A DNA stretch of 62,299 nucleotides from an uncultured Sulfitobacter sp. (GTDB taxonomy: Bacteria > Pseudomonadota > Alphaproteobacteria > Rhodobacterales > Rhodobacteraceae). Positions 33,263 to 43,249 of this stretch are shown in pieces. The stretch lies in assembly GCA_947502265.1 (NCBI GenBank), contig CANMZB010000021.1, forward strand, positions 1-62,299, written 5' to 3'. Under the pieces are notes generated by a model. It was given only the letters and a program-made list of their open reading frames with translations, was not told the DNA's origin and searched no databases. The stretch's first letter is position 1, and each line of letters begins with the position of its first letter. A program made the translations under genes and the position numbers.

Positions 33263-34501
33263 TCAGCGCTCCTTCAGCTTCATTGAGTTGTTGTAGACAT
33301 TCATTACCGTGGAAATCACCAGCGAGATCACGAGATAGAAAAGCATCAAAAGCAGCACACATTCGATCGCGCGCCCCGTCTGGTTCAACGTGATACCGCC
33401 CAGCGTTGCGGTGATGTCCGCATAGCCGACAGCAATGGCGAGCGACGAGTTTTTGGTGATGTTGAGGTACTGCGAGATCAACGGTGGAATAATCACCCGC
33501 AACGCCTGCGGCAGCACAACAAGGCTCATCACCCGTCGGGGGCGGATGCCCAAGGCCTCGGCCGCTTCGGTTTGGCCCTTGGAAACAGCTTGAATGCCTG
33601 CGCGCACGTTCTCGGCGATAAAGGCGCCGGTGTAGATCGAAAGCGCAAACCACAGGGCGATAAGAGGACCGCCCACCTTCAAACCACCTTGGAAGTTGAA
33701 GCCTTTGAGTGCCGGAATGTCCCAGCTTAGCCCCATAATGAAGCACACCAGCGCTACCGGTGCCAACCAGATCGCGAGGTTGAGCCACAATGTCTTTGGG
33801 CGCTGCCCCGCTTCTTCCTGAATCTTATTTGCGCGCGCCGTGACACGACGTGTGGCCAGAAACGAGCCGACAAGCGTGGCGATCACAATCAACCAGTTGA
33901 AACCGCTTCCGTCAGCGCCACCGATCCCCCGCGTAAAGAACGGGCCGGGAACGTAAACACCACGATTGGTAAACGCAAAAAGGTCAAGCAGCATGGATGA
34001 CGCCGGATCATCCCCGCGAAAATCGCGCGGGCTGGGCATAACGGCTGTCATGATGGTGAAGATGATGATGATCCAGATCAGGACCGGAATATTGCGGAAA
34101 ATCTCGACATAGGCTGCCATCAGCTTGCTCACAAGCCAGTTGTCGGACAGCCGCAGCACCCCTGCAACCACACCGAAAACCGTCGCGGTGACACAAGCCA
34201 ACACCGCCACAAGCAACGTGTTGAGGATCCCTACAGCAGCAGCGCGCAAATTTGACGACTGACTGGTGTAGTCAATCAGCGTCTGGTTAATGTCGTACCC
34301 CGCCGCGTTTCCAAGAAAGGAGAACGAAATGTTCAGGCCAGCGGCCTGAAGGTTTGCCACAAGGTTCGTGTAAATATAGAACAGCGCCAAAGCCAGAACG
34401 ATTGCAGCGATGACCTGAAAAGTCATCGACCGGTAGCGCGTGTCATTCAACAGCATAGAAAGCCGGAACGACTCCTTGGGAGGATCGGTGAGTGTCGACA
34501 T
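33263..34501 (-). CDS. aapQ: general L-amino-acid ABC transporter permease AapQ
   Basis: A 412-residue permease with about eight membrane segments, containing GILNTLLVAVLACVTATVFG, FRNIPVLIWIIIIF and the EAA loop AVSKGQTEAAEALGIRPRRV. AapQ proteins are longer than most polar-amino-acid permeases because of a large central insert, seen here between about residues 160 and 290. It is separated from aapJ by 220 bases holding a stem-loop, which is usual for genes downstream of a highly expressed binding protein. Confidence 0.95.
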   Translation of the reverse strand: MSTLTDPPKESFRLSMLLNDTRYRSMTFQVIAAIVLALALFYIYTNLVANLQAAGLNISFSFLGNAAGYDINQTLIDYTSQSSNLRAAAVGILNTLLVAVLACVTATVFGVVAGVLRLSDNWLVSKLMAAYVEIFRNIPVLIWIIIIFTIMTAVMPSPRDFRGDDPASSMLLDLFAFTNRGVYVPGPFFTRGIGGADGSGFNWLIVIATLVGSFLATRRVTARANKIQEEAGQRPKTLWLNLAIWLAPVALVCFIMGLSWDIPALKGFNFQGGLKVGGPLIALWFALSIYTGAFIAENVRAGIQAVSKGQTEAAEALGIRPRRVMSLVVLPQALRVIIPPLISQYLNITKNSSLAIAVGYADITATLGGITLNQTGRAIECVLLLMLFYLVISLVISTVMNVYNNSMKLKER

Positions 34502-34721
34502 CAGTAATATCCCCGTAATCCCGGCTATTATTGAAGTGCGTCTTTTGACGTCTGTGCCGGGTCAATTATTTGATCGTCTGATGCAGTCTACATGATCCGG
34601 AGCAAAAAGCGACGGTCACCCAATATGAAGCGAAGAAGAGCGCCGGGCGCGGATTAAGGAGAATGAAAACTGCCGGAAAGTGCGAAGGGCGCGTAACATG
34701 CGCGCCCTTCGACAGATTGGA
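34502..34721 (-). promoter_or_regulatory. aapJ-aapQ gap with an attenuating stem-loop
   Basis: Arms CGAAGGGCGCG (34683-34693) and CGCGCCCTTCG (34701-34711) form a perfect 11-bp stem with a seven-base loop directly after the aapJ stop. No T-run follows, so it probably protects the aapJ message or reduces read-through to aapQMP, as in other binding-protein operons. The rest of the gap has no gene. Confidence 0.6.
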
Positions 34722-35738
34722 TTAACGGAACGGGGGCGAATACAGCAGACCGCCATTGGTCCACTGTGCGTTCAGACCACGCGCCAGACCGATTGGCGTT
34801 TCCTCACCAATGTTCTTGGCAAAGATCTCACCGTAGTTGCCGGATGCAAGGATTGCATTCTTGGCCCAATCCGATGACAGACCCAGCATTTCGCCCAAAT
34901 TACCTTCGGAGCCCAGCAAACGCGCAACTTCGGGGTTTGTTGTAGATTCCGCCATCTCGTTGATGTTGGCGGAGGATATACCAAGCTCTTCGGCAGCGAT
35001 CAGGGCGTTAAGTGTCCAGCGGACGATATCGCCCCAATCGTTATCACCGTGACGGACCAGCGGGCCAAGCGGCTCTTTGGACACGATCTCGGGCAGCAAC
35101 ATGTGATCACCGGGCGCTTCGAAAGTCGCGCGTGTCGATGCCAGACCGGATGCGTCTGTCGTATAAACGTCGCAGGCACCTGCAAGATATTGCTGCTGTG
35201 CTTCACCATTTGTTTCAATCGGCACGGGCTCGTAGCTGATGTTGTTCGCGCGGAAGTAATCCGCGAGGTTCAGCTCGGTTGTTGTGCCGGTCTGGATACA
35301 GACGGTTGCACCATCCAGATCCTTGGCCGAGGACACACCCAGCTCTTTTGGCACCATAAAGCCCTGGCCATCGTAATAGTTCACACCGATAAAGTCGAAC
35401 TTCAGGTCGACATCGCGCGACAAAGTCCATGTGGTGTTACGCGCCAGCACATCAATTTCGCCTGCGGCCAGAGCCGTAAAGCGCGTCTTGCCGGTCAGCG
35501 GAACAAACTCGACAGCCATGGCATCGCCCAGAACAGCGGCGGCAACTGCGCGGCATACCGCAACGTCAAAGCCTTTCCATTCGCCGTTCGCGTCGGGGGC
35601 GGAGAAACCGACCAGACCGGTCGTCACACCACAGTTCAGCTTGCCGCGCTCTTTAACATCGTCAAGCGTTGCGGCGGCGGCGGCACCGGCAGACAGACCT
35701 GCGATGGTCAGTGCACCTAGAATTACAGATTTATTCAT
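34722..35738 (-). CDS. aapJ: general L-amino-acid ABC transporter substrate-binding protein
   Basis: A 338-residue periplasmic binding protein. Residues 1-22 are a signal peptide (MNKSVILGALTIAGLSAGAA). The mature part has the SBP_bac_3 fold with KLNCGVTTGLVGFSAPDANG, a typical AapJ motif, GKTRFTALAAGEIDVLARNT, and the C-terminal NAQWTNGGLLYSPPFR. It captures amino acids for AapQMP. ATG 35738 is preceded by AGAGG and gives the right signal peptide; upstream codons do not. It is the first gene of its operon. Confidence 0.96.
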   Translation of the reverse strand: MNKSVILGALTIAGLSAGAAAAATLDDVKERGKLNCGVTTGLVGFSAPDANGEWKGFDVAVCRAVAAAVLGDAMAVEFVPLTGKTRFTALAAGEIDVLARNTTWTLSRDVDLKFDFIGVNYYDGQGFMVPKELGVSSAKDLDGATVCIQTGTTTELNLADYFRANNISYEPVPIETNGEAQQQYLAGACDVYTTDASGLASTRATFEAPGDHMLLPEIVSKEPLGPLVRHGDNDWGDIVRWTLNALIAAEELGISSANINEMAESTTNPEVARLLGSEGNLGEMLGLSSDWAKNAILASGNYGEIFAKNIGEETPIGLARGLNAQWTNGGLLYSPPFR

Positions 35739-35933
35739 TTTAACCTCTTCCTGATTTTCCGCCACGTTCCGGACGGATCATTCCGGCACTTTACGCACCA
35801 GTGGCGATACTTCGCGTTATACATTTCGCGTAGTGATCCACAGTTTGGGCGGATTTCCGCGCGAACGTCAAGTATCAGAGGTCAAAAAAGGCAGTTCAGT
35901 TCGCGCCCCCCCCAAGGAAGGCCGCGCTGCTGC

Positions 35934-36647
35934 TTAACGAATGTGCGCAAGATCGAACATGCGTTTAGCGTGGCAAAAAGCGGTTTCTTTGATCTTAGCT
36001 AAACGGGACGCCTCTTCGTCCTCGCCCCACTGCTCTTCTTCCCAGATGTCGTCCAGCCGCGAAATTTGCCAAAGCTCGAGCGTGGGCTGCACGTTTTGCG
36101 TCGCCGCGAATCCGATCACAAGCGAGCCGGACAGGCTAACCAGATCGTGAAACGCCGCCAGTTCGAAAGCGGTGAACGCAAAAGTCCGCGCCCGCAAAAT
36201 GTCGAGAGATCGGGGATCTTGCGGCACATGCATCACGCCAGTGCGCTGCGCCAGCCTTGCGCCAAGCGTCTGCGCGCTCCACTCCAGCAGCGGATCCCAC
36301 TTTTCAGCCTGCCGCGCCACCAGCCTTTCCGGCGACGGCGCGCGATAGCACAAAAGATCGCTGTCGCCATACGCGGACAGCAGTTCGGCGACCTCGGTAT
36401 GTTGTGTGGCGACCTTGTCAATCGCTGCATTGGCGGTTTTGGTAACGGGCATCGTGTGGGGATTGATCACGCCCTCTTGCGCGTCCCACTCTGCGGCAAT
36501 TGCCTCTGCCATCGCGCGCGTCGGCAGAACGAGATGGCGTTTTGCGGGTGTCCGCACGGGGCGACCGTCAAGTTCGACAGAAAAACCGTCATCGCCCGCG
36601 ACCGTCGCAGCCTCTTTCCAAAACCGTTTCGCTTTCCAGTCGCTCAT
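35934..36647 (-). CDS. ATP12 family F1-ATPase assembly chaperone
   Basis: A 237-residue member of the ATP12 family, which in mitochondria and alphaproteobacteria helps the F1 alpha subunit assemble. Family features are KAKRFWKEAATV, GFSVELDGRPVRTPAKRHLV, LPTRAMAEAIAAEWDAQEGV and GDSDLLCYRAPSPERLVARQ. No signal peptide, so it is cytoplasmic. It follows the HAD gene by three bases in the same direction, as part of the rluC-HAD-ATP12 run. Confidence 0.93.
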   Translation of the reverse strand: MSDWKAKRFWKEAATVAGDDGFSVELDGRPVRTPAKRHLVLPTRAMAEAIAAEWDAQEGVINPHTMPVTKTANAAIDKVATQHTEVAELLSAYGDSDLLCYRAPSPERLVARQAEKWDPLLEWSAQTLGARLAQRTGVMHVPQDPRSLDILRARTFAFTAFELAAFHDLVSLSGSLVIGFAATQNVQPTLELWQISRLDDIWEEEQWGEDEEASRLAKIKETAFCHAKRMFDLAHIR

Positions 36648-36650
36648 GGT

Positions 36651-37331
36651 TCAATCCTTCCAGATCGCATCAAGGAGGGGGGGCAGATCGCTGAAGCGGT
36701 CCAACATGTGCAGCGCCGCCGTCAGCCTTTCCTGGGGGTGGTAGCCCCAGCGCACCCCGATGCCCGTCACACCGGCAGCGGCGGCCATGTCCATGTCAAA
36801 GCTGGTATCGCCCACCATCACGGCATTCTCGGCCGCAACTCCGGTATCGGACAGCGCCTCATGTATCATTGACGGGTGCGGCTTCGAGGGATGAAAGTCC
36901 GCGACTTGCTGGGTCACGAAAAGCCCGTGCAGGGCGTGACCCTCGATCAGCTTGTCAAGACCGCGGCGGGACTTGCCGGTGGCCACGCCCAAAAGAACCT
37001 CGGAGCGCGCCTGCAAATCCGATAACACCTGTGCCGCACCGGGATAAAGCGGCGATGAAACGGCGCTCCCCTGATGGGCGCGCAGCGTCACATATGCCTC
37101 GCGGTAACCTTCGACCAACCGCGCCAACGTGGCGGCATCAGCATGGGGGGCCAGCACCGGCATCAGCGCAGGCAGCGACAACCCGACAACACCCAAGACA
37201 TCCGCGCGCGCGGGACAGGCGATTCCTTCGGCGGCGAACGCAAGCTGCATCGCGCCGAGAATGTCAGCCTGACTGTCGACGAGCGTGCCGTCGACATCGA
37301 AAATCACCAGCCGCAAGGGTCGATCCGTCAT
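36651..37331 (-). CDS. HAD-IA family hydrolase (phosphoglycolate phosphatase-like)
   Basis: A 226-residue haloacid-dehalogenase-type phosphatase. The nucleophile motif is DVDGTLVDS (motif I), followed by motif II GVATGKS and the motif III/IV region KPHPSMIHEAL and MVGDTSFDMDMA. A four-helix cap lies after motif I, the IA type. The substrate is unknown; Gph or a nucleotide phosphatase is most likely. The ATG at 37331 overlaps the stop of the pseudouridine synthase gene. Confidence 0.9.
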   Translation of the reverse strand: MTDRPLRLVIFDVDGTLVDSQADILGAMQLAFAAEGIACPARADVLGVVGLSLPALMPVLAPHADAATLARLVEGYREAYVTLRAHQGSAVSSPLYPGAAQVLSDLQARSEVLLGVATGKSRRGLDKLIEGHALHGLFVTQQVADFHPSKPHPSMIHEALSDTGVAAENAVMVGDTSFDMDMAAAAGVTGIGVRWGYHPQERLTAALHMLDRFSDLPPLLDAIWKD

Positions 37332-38377
37332 CCCCAATCTTCCTCGAAAGGGTCATCCGGCACGTCCGCAGGCGACCATTGGAACGTCTGCCATGTACGC
37401 GCCATATGCTCGGGCAAGGGGGCCACAAGGCTCAGGATCGCCTTGGTCGCGGGATGCTCGATCTTGAGACTACGCGCATGCAGGTGCAGCTTTTTGGAGA
37501 TGTCACCCCCCAGTTGCGCGCCCCATCCATCACCAAGGTTTTCCTGCGAGGAACCGCCATACTTGCCATCACCGACAATCGGGTGACCGATTTCCGCCAT
37601 ATGCACCCGCAGCTGGTGCGTGCGGCCCGTCACAGGAATAAGCGCCATCCAGCAGCAGCGGTTGCCCGCCTGTTCCAGCGTGGCGTAATCCGTCAAAGCG
37701 CGCTTGGCGCCTTCGGTGCTGTCCACATCGCGCGGATGCACGGCAATCATCTTTTCACCTTCGCCGCGCGCACCATGACCGCCCGCCTTGACCAGCCCGA
37801 ACTTGATCGTGCCGTTGCGCGGTTGCGGCACACCCGCGACGACAGCCCAGTAAATCTTGCGCGTCTCGCGGTGCCGGAAATTCGCCGTCAGCGCCTTTGC
37901 CGCCTCGCGCGTACGCGCAAGGATCAAAACACCGGACGTGTCCTTGTCCAGCCGGTGAACAAGGCGGGGCCGTTCGTCGAGATCAAACATCAACGTTTCG
38001 GACAGCGCGTCAACATGGCGATCACCCTGCCCCGATCCGCCCTGCACCGGCAGGCCCGGCGGCTTGTTAAGCGCGATCACATGATCGTCGCGGTAGATCA
38101 CGCAAGACCGGATGAACTTTGCATCGGCATCGGTGACCCGCGTGCGTTTTGGCGGCGGCGGTGCTTCGCTGTCGGGCAGCGGCGGGATGCGGACCTGTTG
38201 GCCGACCTCAAGACGCGTCGACGCCTTGACCCGCCCGCCATCCACACGCAAGTCGCCCTTGCGGCACATCTTTTCCAGACGCCCCTGACTGATCAAAGGA
38301 AACTGGCGCTTGAACCAGCGGTCCAGCCGCTGGTCCCCATCGCCTTCTTGTACGGTAAGTGTCTGAACACGGCTCAT
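37328..38377 (-). CDS. rluC: RluC/RluD-family pseudouridine synthase
   Basis: A 349-residue enzyme with an N-terminal S4 RNA-binding domain (RLDRWFKRQF, QGRLEKMCRKGDLRVDG) and a catalytic domain with the aspartate in HRLDKDTSGVLILAR and the motif VTGRTHQLRVHM. It should isomerise uridines in 23S rRNA; RluC is the best match, but closely related specificities cannot be excluded. Its start overlaps the end of crcB, and its stop overlaps the HAD start. Confidence 0.9.
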   Translation of the reverse strand: MSRVQTLTVQEGDGDQRLDRWFKRQFPLISQGRLEKMCRKGDLRVDGGRVKASTRLEVGQQVRIPPLPDSEAPPPPKRTRVTDADAKFIRSCVIYRDDHVIALNKPPGLPVQGGSGQGDRHVDALSETLMFDLDERPRLVHRLDKDTSGVLILARTREAAKALTANFRHRETRKIYWAVVAGVPQPRNGTIKFGLVKAGGHGARGEGEKMIAVHPRDVDSTEGAKRALTDYATLEQAGNRCCWMALIPVTGRTHQLRVHMAEIGHPIVGDGKYGGSSQENLGDGWGAQLGGDISKKLHLHARSLKIEHPATKAILSLVAPLPEHMARTWQTFQWSPADVPDDPFEEDWG

Positions 38378-38754
38378 GCGAATACTCCTCTGGCGACAAT
38401 CAGTCCCAGCATCAGACCCAAAATACTAATCCCCACGGATAGCGCGACATAGGCCATTGCCGCCCCGTGATTGCCACGCTCGATCAGAGTGACCGTTTCA
38501 AGCGAAAACGCGGAAAACGTGGTGAAGCCGCCCAACAGGCCGGTCATGACAAACGGGCCGAGATGGGTCAGCCCTTTGTGCGCCGCCGTGACGACGAAAA
38601 CACCCATGAGAAAAGAGCCAAGGACGTTGACGCCCAACACCGCAACCGGAAAATCCAAAGGGCCGGCCACGCGCAATACACCCACCCCCACAAGGAAGCG
38701 GCACGCAGCACCGATGGCACCGCCCAGAGCAACAAGAGCAACTGTAGATATCAT
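38374..38754 (-). CDS. crcB: fluoride exporter CrcB/FluC
   Basis: A 126-residue small membrane protein of the Fluc family with four helices. The conserved segments ALGGAIGAACRF, GVNVLGSFLMG and GLLGGFTTFSAFSLE are present, with the pore residues Asn in GVNVLGSF and the Phe/Thr of TTFSAFS. Two copies assemble as an antiparallel dimeric fluoride channel. No fluoride riboswitch was seen upstream. It overlaps the rluC start by four bases. Confidence 0.95.
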   Translation of the reverse strand: MISTVALVALGGAIGAACRFLVGVGVLRVAGPLDFPVAVLGVNVLGSFLMGVFVVTAAHKGLTHLGPFVMTGLLGGFTTFSAFSLETVTLIERGNHGAAMAYVALSVGISILGLMLGLIVARGVFA

Positions 38755-38785
38755 GCGCCTGCAATCGCGCGCGACGCGCGGAGAG

Positions 38786-40096
38786 TCAACTCTCCCGCTT
38801 GGAGCGCAGCTTGGCGAAATAGTCCTGCCGCTTCTTTAGATCACGCTCGAAACCACGCTCAACCGGCGCATAGAAAGACGGGCGCGCCATCCCGTCGGGG
38901 AAATAGTTCTGCCCTGAAAACCCGTCTTCGGCATCGTGGTCATAGGCGTAGCCATCGCCAAAGCCCTGATCCTTCATCATCGCCGTGGGCGCGTTCAGGA
39001 TATGCTTGGGGGGTGGCTCTGATCCGGTGGCCTTGGCCGACTTGCGCGCAGCCTTGTAGGCGACATATGCCGCATTCGATTTCGGCGCGAGCGCCAGATA
39101 GGTGAGCGCCTGCGCCAGCGCCAACTCCCCTTCGGGCGAGCCCAACCGCTCGAACGTTTCCCAGCTTTGCAGGCAAACTGCTTGCGCCTGCGGGTCCGCA
39201 AGGCCGATATCCTCGACCGCCATGCGCGTGATGCGCCGCGCGAGGTATCGCGGGTCTTCGCCCCCCTCAAGCATCCGCGCAAACCAGTAAAGCGCCGCGT
39301 CGGGGTCACTGCCACGCACGGATTTGTGCAGCGCCGAAATCAGATTGTAATGTGCGTCCCCGCCCTTGTCATACTGCGCCGCACGCTTTGAAAGCCGCTT
39401 GCCCAAAGCGACCTGGTCCAGCGGATTGTCCAACTTCCACGCCGCAATCTGCTCGATCAGGTTGAGCAATGCGCGCCCGTCTCCGTCCGCCATATCCAAC
39501 AGCGCCTGGCGCGCTTCAGGCTCAAGCGGCAAGGTAATTCCCAACTCGGCTTCTGCCCGCACAACCAGTCGTTCCAGATCTTCCTGCGGCAAGCGCTCAA
39601 GCACCAGCACTTGGCTTCGGCTCAGGACCGCACGGTTCAACTCGAACGAGGGGTTTTCGGTAGTTGCCCCCACCAACAAGATGGTTCCGTCCTCCATGTG
39701 CGGCAAGAAACTATCCTGCTGTGCCTTGTTGAAACGGTGGATCTCATCAACGAATAAAAGCGTGCCCTGCCCGTTTTGCTGGCGGATTTTTGCAGCGTCA
39801 AAGACACGCCGCAACTCTGGCACACCGCTGAAGATCGCGGAAATCTGAACGAAATGCAGATCTGTTTCATCAGCAAGCAACCGCGCGATCGTCGTTTTTC
39901 CCACCCCCGGCGGCCCCCAGAAAACAAGCGAACTTAACGCACCTCCCTTGAGCATGATCGTAAGCGGCCCGTCCGGACCAAGGATCTGCTCCTGCCCGAT
40001 CACCTCGTCCAGCGTCTTGGGCCGTAAACGATCGGCCAGAGGGCGGCGTGTGCTTTCGCGCGGTTTTTGCGCACCGGTGCCAAAGAGATCAGCCAC
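38786..40096 (-). CDS. rarA: replication-associated recombination ATPase RarA/MgsA
   Basis: A 436-residue AAA+ ATPase. Walker A is GPPGVGKTT, Walker B LFVDEIHRFN, sensor 1 GATTENPSFE, and the C-terminal MgsA-like helical domain contains LISALHKSVRGSDPDAALYW and ARMLEGGEDPRYLARRITRM. RarA acts at stalled forks and binds SSB. Length and all motifs are normal. It starts five bases after the DegP-type gene stop. Confidence 0.96.
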   Translation of the reverse strand: MADLFGTGAQKPRESTRRPLADRLRPKTLDEVIGQEQILGPDGPLTIMLKGGALSSLVFWGPPGVGKTTIARLLADETDLHFVQISAIFSGVPELRRVFDAAKIRQQNGQGTLLFVDEIHRFNKAQQDSFLPHMEDGTILLVGATTENPSFELNRAVLSRSQVLVLERLPQEDLERLVVRAEAELGITLPLEPEARQALLDMADGDGRALLNLIEQIAAWKLDNPLDQVALGKRLSKRAAQYDKGGDAHYNLISALHKSVRGSDPDAALYWFARMLEGGEDPRYLARRITRMAVEDIGLADPQAQAVCLQSWETFERLGSPEGELALAQALTYLALAPKSNAAYVAYKAARKSAKATGSEPPPKHILNAPTAMMKDQGFGDGYAYDHDAEDGFSGQNYFPDGMARPSFYAPVERGFERDLKKRQDYFAKLRSKRES

Positions 40097-40100
40097 CGTT

Positions 40101-41477
40101 CTAGACTCGTAAGCGCAGGGAGATACGCTGTGCGCCGCGCTGCACCAGCATCTCTACCTGTCGCGACGCCCCTGAAAAGGCCGCGGCGGCCTCTTGGGGG
40201 TGGGTAACAGTATTGCCATTGATCCCAAGGATCACATCGCCCCGCCGCAATCCTGCGCGCGCCGCAAAACGCCCCGCATTCACAACAGCAACCCCTTCGG
40301 CTTCCAGCGGCAGGTTCAATTCTGCCAGCACTGCCGGGTTTAGTTGCACAAGTGCGAGGCCGGGAAACAGGCTCCGGTCCGGCATCTCGATCATGTCGCG
40401 CGGTGGCTCTTCAGGTGCAGCGATCAGGGAAACCTCCACAGTTTGCTGCTCCCCGCTTCGTATAAAAGTAACCTGCGCCGACGCCCCCGTGCCTGCCACG
40501 CTCATGCGATAGACCATCTCGGAGGGTGTGTTCACCGGCTGCCCGCCGACCTCCAAAATCACGTCACCTACCTCAAGTCCGGCCTTCAGAAACGGGCTGA
40601 CCGAATGCAGCCCCGAAACGATGATCCCGCCCGAGCGGTCAAACCCCAGCGTTGCAGCCATGTCCGCATCCAGCGGCTGTCCGCTGATCCCCGCCCATGG
40701 CCGCACAAAGCTCTCGTTGCCCGACCGCGCCTGCGCCACAAAGGCGGCGACAAGGTCCGAAGGTATCGCAAATCCGATCCCGTTCGACCCGCCAGAGCGC
40801 GTCAGAATCGAAGTATTCACCCCGATGAGCCGCCCCGCCATATCCACAAGCGCACCCCCCGAGTTGCCCGGATTGATCGGTGCGTCCGTCTGGATGAAAT
40901 AACCCTGACCGCTGCCTGCGGACCCGCCAGACCGCGCAAGCCCCGAAACAATCCCGCTGCTCACCGTCTGCCCTACGCCAAACGGATTACCCACAGCCAA
41001 CGCCAGTTCTCCGACTTCGACACTATCGCTGCCGCGCAGTTCCAGAAACGGCAACGCGTCGGGTGCGTCGATCTTCAGGATCGCCAAATCGCTCTCCGCA
41101 TCACCCAAAATCACATGCGCGCTGAACTCGCGCCGGTCGGTCAGCACCACCCGAATATCCGTCGCGCTCCCGACAACATGATAATTGCTCACCACATAAC
41201 CGTCATCAGACAAAATCACACCAGAACCGAGCGAATTTTGCACCTGCGGACGCTGTTCCGAAAACGGGTCACGAAAGAACCGCTCGAAAAACGGATCGGA
41301 TCGCAGCGGTGTCGCCTCGGGCGCACGCATGATTCTGGCGTATATATTTACAACCGCAGGTGCCGTCTGTTTGACCACAGGTACAAAGCTCAGCTGCATT
41401 TCAACCGCGGAGGACGGCACCTGCTGCGCCGCCAGTGGCGTGGCGAACAGCGCGAGGATCAGGATAAGCGTTTTCAT
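40101..41477 (-). CDS. Do/DegP-type periplasmic serine protease
   Basis: A 458-residue HtrA-family protease. A signal peptide occupies residues 1-18. The catalytic triad is His in YVVSNYHVVG, Asp in ESDLAIL and Ser in PINPGNSGGALV. Two PDZ domains follow: one around GGIIVSGLHSVSPFLKAGLE, the second near the C-terminus around GLRRGDVILGINGN. It should degrade or refold periplasmic proteins. I choose ATG 41477, which gives the signal peptide; the longer upstream reading is not supported. It is near rplQ but separated by a terminator. Confidence 0.94.
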   Translation of the reverse strand: MKTLILILALFATPLAAQQVPSSAVEMQLSFVPVVKQTAPAVVNIYARIMRAPEATPLRSDPFFERFFRDPFSEQRPQVQNSLGSGVILSDDGYVVSNYHVVGSATDIRVVLTDRREFSAHVILGDAESDLAILKIDAPDALPFLELRGSDSVEVGELALAVGNPFGVGQTVSSGIVSGLARSGGSAGSGQGYFIQTDAPINPGNSGGALVDMAGRLIGVNTSILTRSGGSNGIGFAIPSDLVAAFVAQARSGNESFVRPWAGISGQPLDADMAATLGFDRSGGIIVSGLHSVSPFLKAGLEVGDVILEVGGQPVNTPSEMVYRMSVAGTGASAQVTFIRSGEQQTVEVSLIAAPEEPPRDMIEMPDRSLFPGLALVQLNPAVLAELNLPLEAEGVAVVNAGRFAARAGLRRGDVILGINGNTVTHPQEAAAAFSGASRQVEMLVQRGAQRISLRLRV

Positions 41478-41560
41478 ACGTCCAGATATGCGCAGACGCT
41501 GCCCGTCTTGCAACTCCCCTATTTCTTTTGGCAGAAAATATCCCGACACAACGCAGGCAA

Positions 41561-41587
41561 CAAAAAGCCCCGCCAAAAGGCAGGGCT
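41561..41587 (-). terminator. intrinsic terminator after rplQ
   Basis: AGCCCCGCC (41566-41574) and GGCAGGGCT (41579-41587) form a nine-base-pair stem with a single mismatch around AAAA. On the minus strand it is followed by TTTTT. It lies 25 bases past the rplQ stop and ends the alpha operon. Confidence 0.8.
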
Positions 41588-41612
41588 CTTCACTTCACCA
41601 GGAGGCGAAATT

Positions 41613-42029
41613 TTATTCTGAAGTTTCTTCCACCGCGACGCGCGCCTTGTCAGCAGCGCCTTTGGCATCACGGTCACGGTCCACAAATTCGATAATCGCC
41701 ATCGGGGCCATGTCACCATAGCGAAAACCGGCTTTCAGGACGCGGACATAACCGCCCTGACGGTCCTTGTAGCGCGGGCCAAGGATGTCGAACAATTTCG
41801 CGACATACTGGTCCTCTTTCAGACGCGCACGGGCTTGGCGGCGGGCGTGCAGATCGCCACGCTTGGCAAGCGTGATCATCTTTTCGATGATCGGGCGCAG
41901 TTCTTTTGCTTTTGGCAATGTTGTTTTGATCTGCTCATGCTCGATCAGCGAGCCGGCCATGTTGGCCCAAAGCGCCTTGCGGTGCTCATGTGTGCGGTTC
42001 AGGCGGCGGTATCCACGTGCGTGACGCAT
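41613..42029 (-). CDS. rplQ: 50S ribosomal protein L17
   Basis: A 138-residue protein with the L17 core ([40 protein letters not shown]) and a short alphaproteobacterial C-terminal tail that ends [10 protein letters not shown]. It sits last in the alpha operon after rpoA, with a 130-base gap and a terminator behind it. Confidence 0.98.
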   Translation of the reverse strand: MRHARGYRRLNRTHEHRKALWANMAGSLIEHEQIKTTLPKAKELRPIIEKMITLAKRGDLHARRQARARLKEDQYVAKLFDILGPRYKDRQGGYVRVLKAGFRYGDMAPMAIIEFVDRDRDAKGAADKARVAVEETSE

Positions 42030-42161
42030 GTTGTAGTCTCCAAATCAATGCCCTCTACGGGCTGTTTTACTTTGTCCGGCCTTTGATGCGTGTCTCAGGC
42101 TCTCCTTGGGGTCTTGCAACCCGGTCGTGCGTCGGGTGGAGGTTGCCCCCCACCCTAATTT

Positions 42162-43178
42162 TCAGAACGAATCTTCGAACTTTTTCGCCAGTTCTTCGAT
42201 GTTGTCCGGCGGCCAGTCCTCGACGTCCATGCCAAGGTGCAGACCCATACCCGACAGCACTTCCTTGATCTCGTTCAAGGATTTGCGGCCAAAGTTCGGT
42301 GTGCGCAGCATTTCGGCTTCGGTCTTCTGGATCAGATCGCCAATATACACGATATTGTCGTTCTTGAGACAGTTGGCCGAACGTACCGACAGTTCCAATT
42401 CGTCCACCTTCTTCAAGAGAAGCGGGTTGAATTCCAGACCGTCGTCGTCGTCCTGACGGGAAGCCGATTCGGGCTCGTCGAAGTTGACGAAGATGCCCAG
42501 CTGATCCTGTAGAATGCGCGCAGCAAACGCCACTGCATCATCCGGCGTGATCGAGCCGTCTGTTTCCACTTTCATGGTCAGCTTGTCATAATCCAGCACC
42601 TGACCTTCGCGGGTCGGCTGCACATCATAGCTGACTTTTTTCACAGGGCTATAGATCGCGTCGATCGGAATCAGGCCGATGGGCGCGTCTTCCGGCTTGT
42701 TCTTGTCAGCAGAGACATAGCCTTTGCCGGTGTTGACCATCAGCTCCATGTAGATATCCGCACCGTCATCGAGGTGGCAGATCACATGATCGCGGTTCAG
42801 GATCTCGATACCCGAGGACTCGGAAATGTCACCCGCCGTCACAACGCCGGGGCCCTTCGCGGAGATCGACAGGCGCTTTGGCCCTTCGACTTCCATGCGG
42901 ATGGACACACCTTTGAGGTTCAGAATAATATCGGTGACATCTTCGCGTACGCCCGCAACGGACGAAAATTCGTGCAGGACATTGTCGATCTGCACCGATG
43001 TGATAGCCGCGCCTTGCAGGCTCGACATCAGAACGCGGCGCAGTGCGTTACCCATCGTGAGGCCAAAGCCCCGCTCAAGCGGTTCGGCAATCACAGTTGC
43101 CTGACGTGCCGGATCGTTGCCGGGCTTGACGTCAAGCTGCTGTGGCTTGATCAGCTCGGCCCAATTTTTGTGGATCAT
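42162..43178 (-). CDS. rpoA: RNA polymerase alpha subunit
   Basis: A 338-residue protein. The N-terminal domain ([20 protein letters not shown]) dimerises and nucleates core assembly; after a linker, the C-terminal domain ([38 protein letters not shown]) contacts UP elements and activators. Start ATG 43178, since upstream codons are not conserved. It lies between rpsK and rplQ in the normal order. Confidence 0.98.
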   Translation of the reverse strand: MIHKNWAELIKPQQLDVKPGNDPARQATVIAEPLERGFGLTMGNALRRVLMSSLQGAAITSVQIDNVLHEFSSVAGVREDVTDIILNLKGVSIRMEVEGPKRLSISAKGPGVVTAGDISESSGIEILNRDHVICHLDDGADIYMELMVNTGKGYVSADKNKPEDAPIGLIPIDAIYSPVKKVSYDVQPTREGQVLDYDKLTMKVETDGSITPDDAVAFAARILQDQLGIFVNFDEPESASRQDDDDGLEFNPLLLKKVDELELSVRSANCLKNDNIVYIGDLIQKTEAEMLRTPNFGRKSLNEIKEVLSGMGLHLGMDVEDWPPDNIEELAKKFEDSF

Positions 43179-43249
43179 GTGTCCCTCCATTCCTGTCTGC
43201 ACCCGTATGTCCGACCGGGGCAAACTCCCGAGGTTTCAAAAAGTCGTAA

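Noticed and set aside
36869..38452. 527-codon plus-strand frame opposite the HAD and rluC genes
   Set aside because: Spans the antisense of two genuine genes and of a gene junction, so it cannot be real coding sequence.
38755..38785. Fluoride riboswitch in front of crcB
   Set aside because: The gap upstream of crcB is only 31 bases to the rarA stop and contains no room for the conserved pseudoknot.
40344..41621. 425-codon plus-strand frame opposite the DegP-type gene
   Set aside because: It is the reverse of an intact, well-motivated protease gene; composition rich in Arg/His is typical of antisense readings of GC-rich genes.
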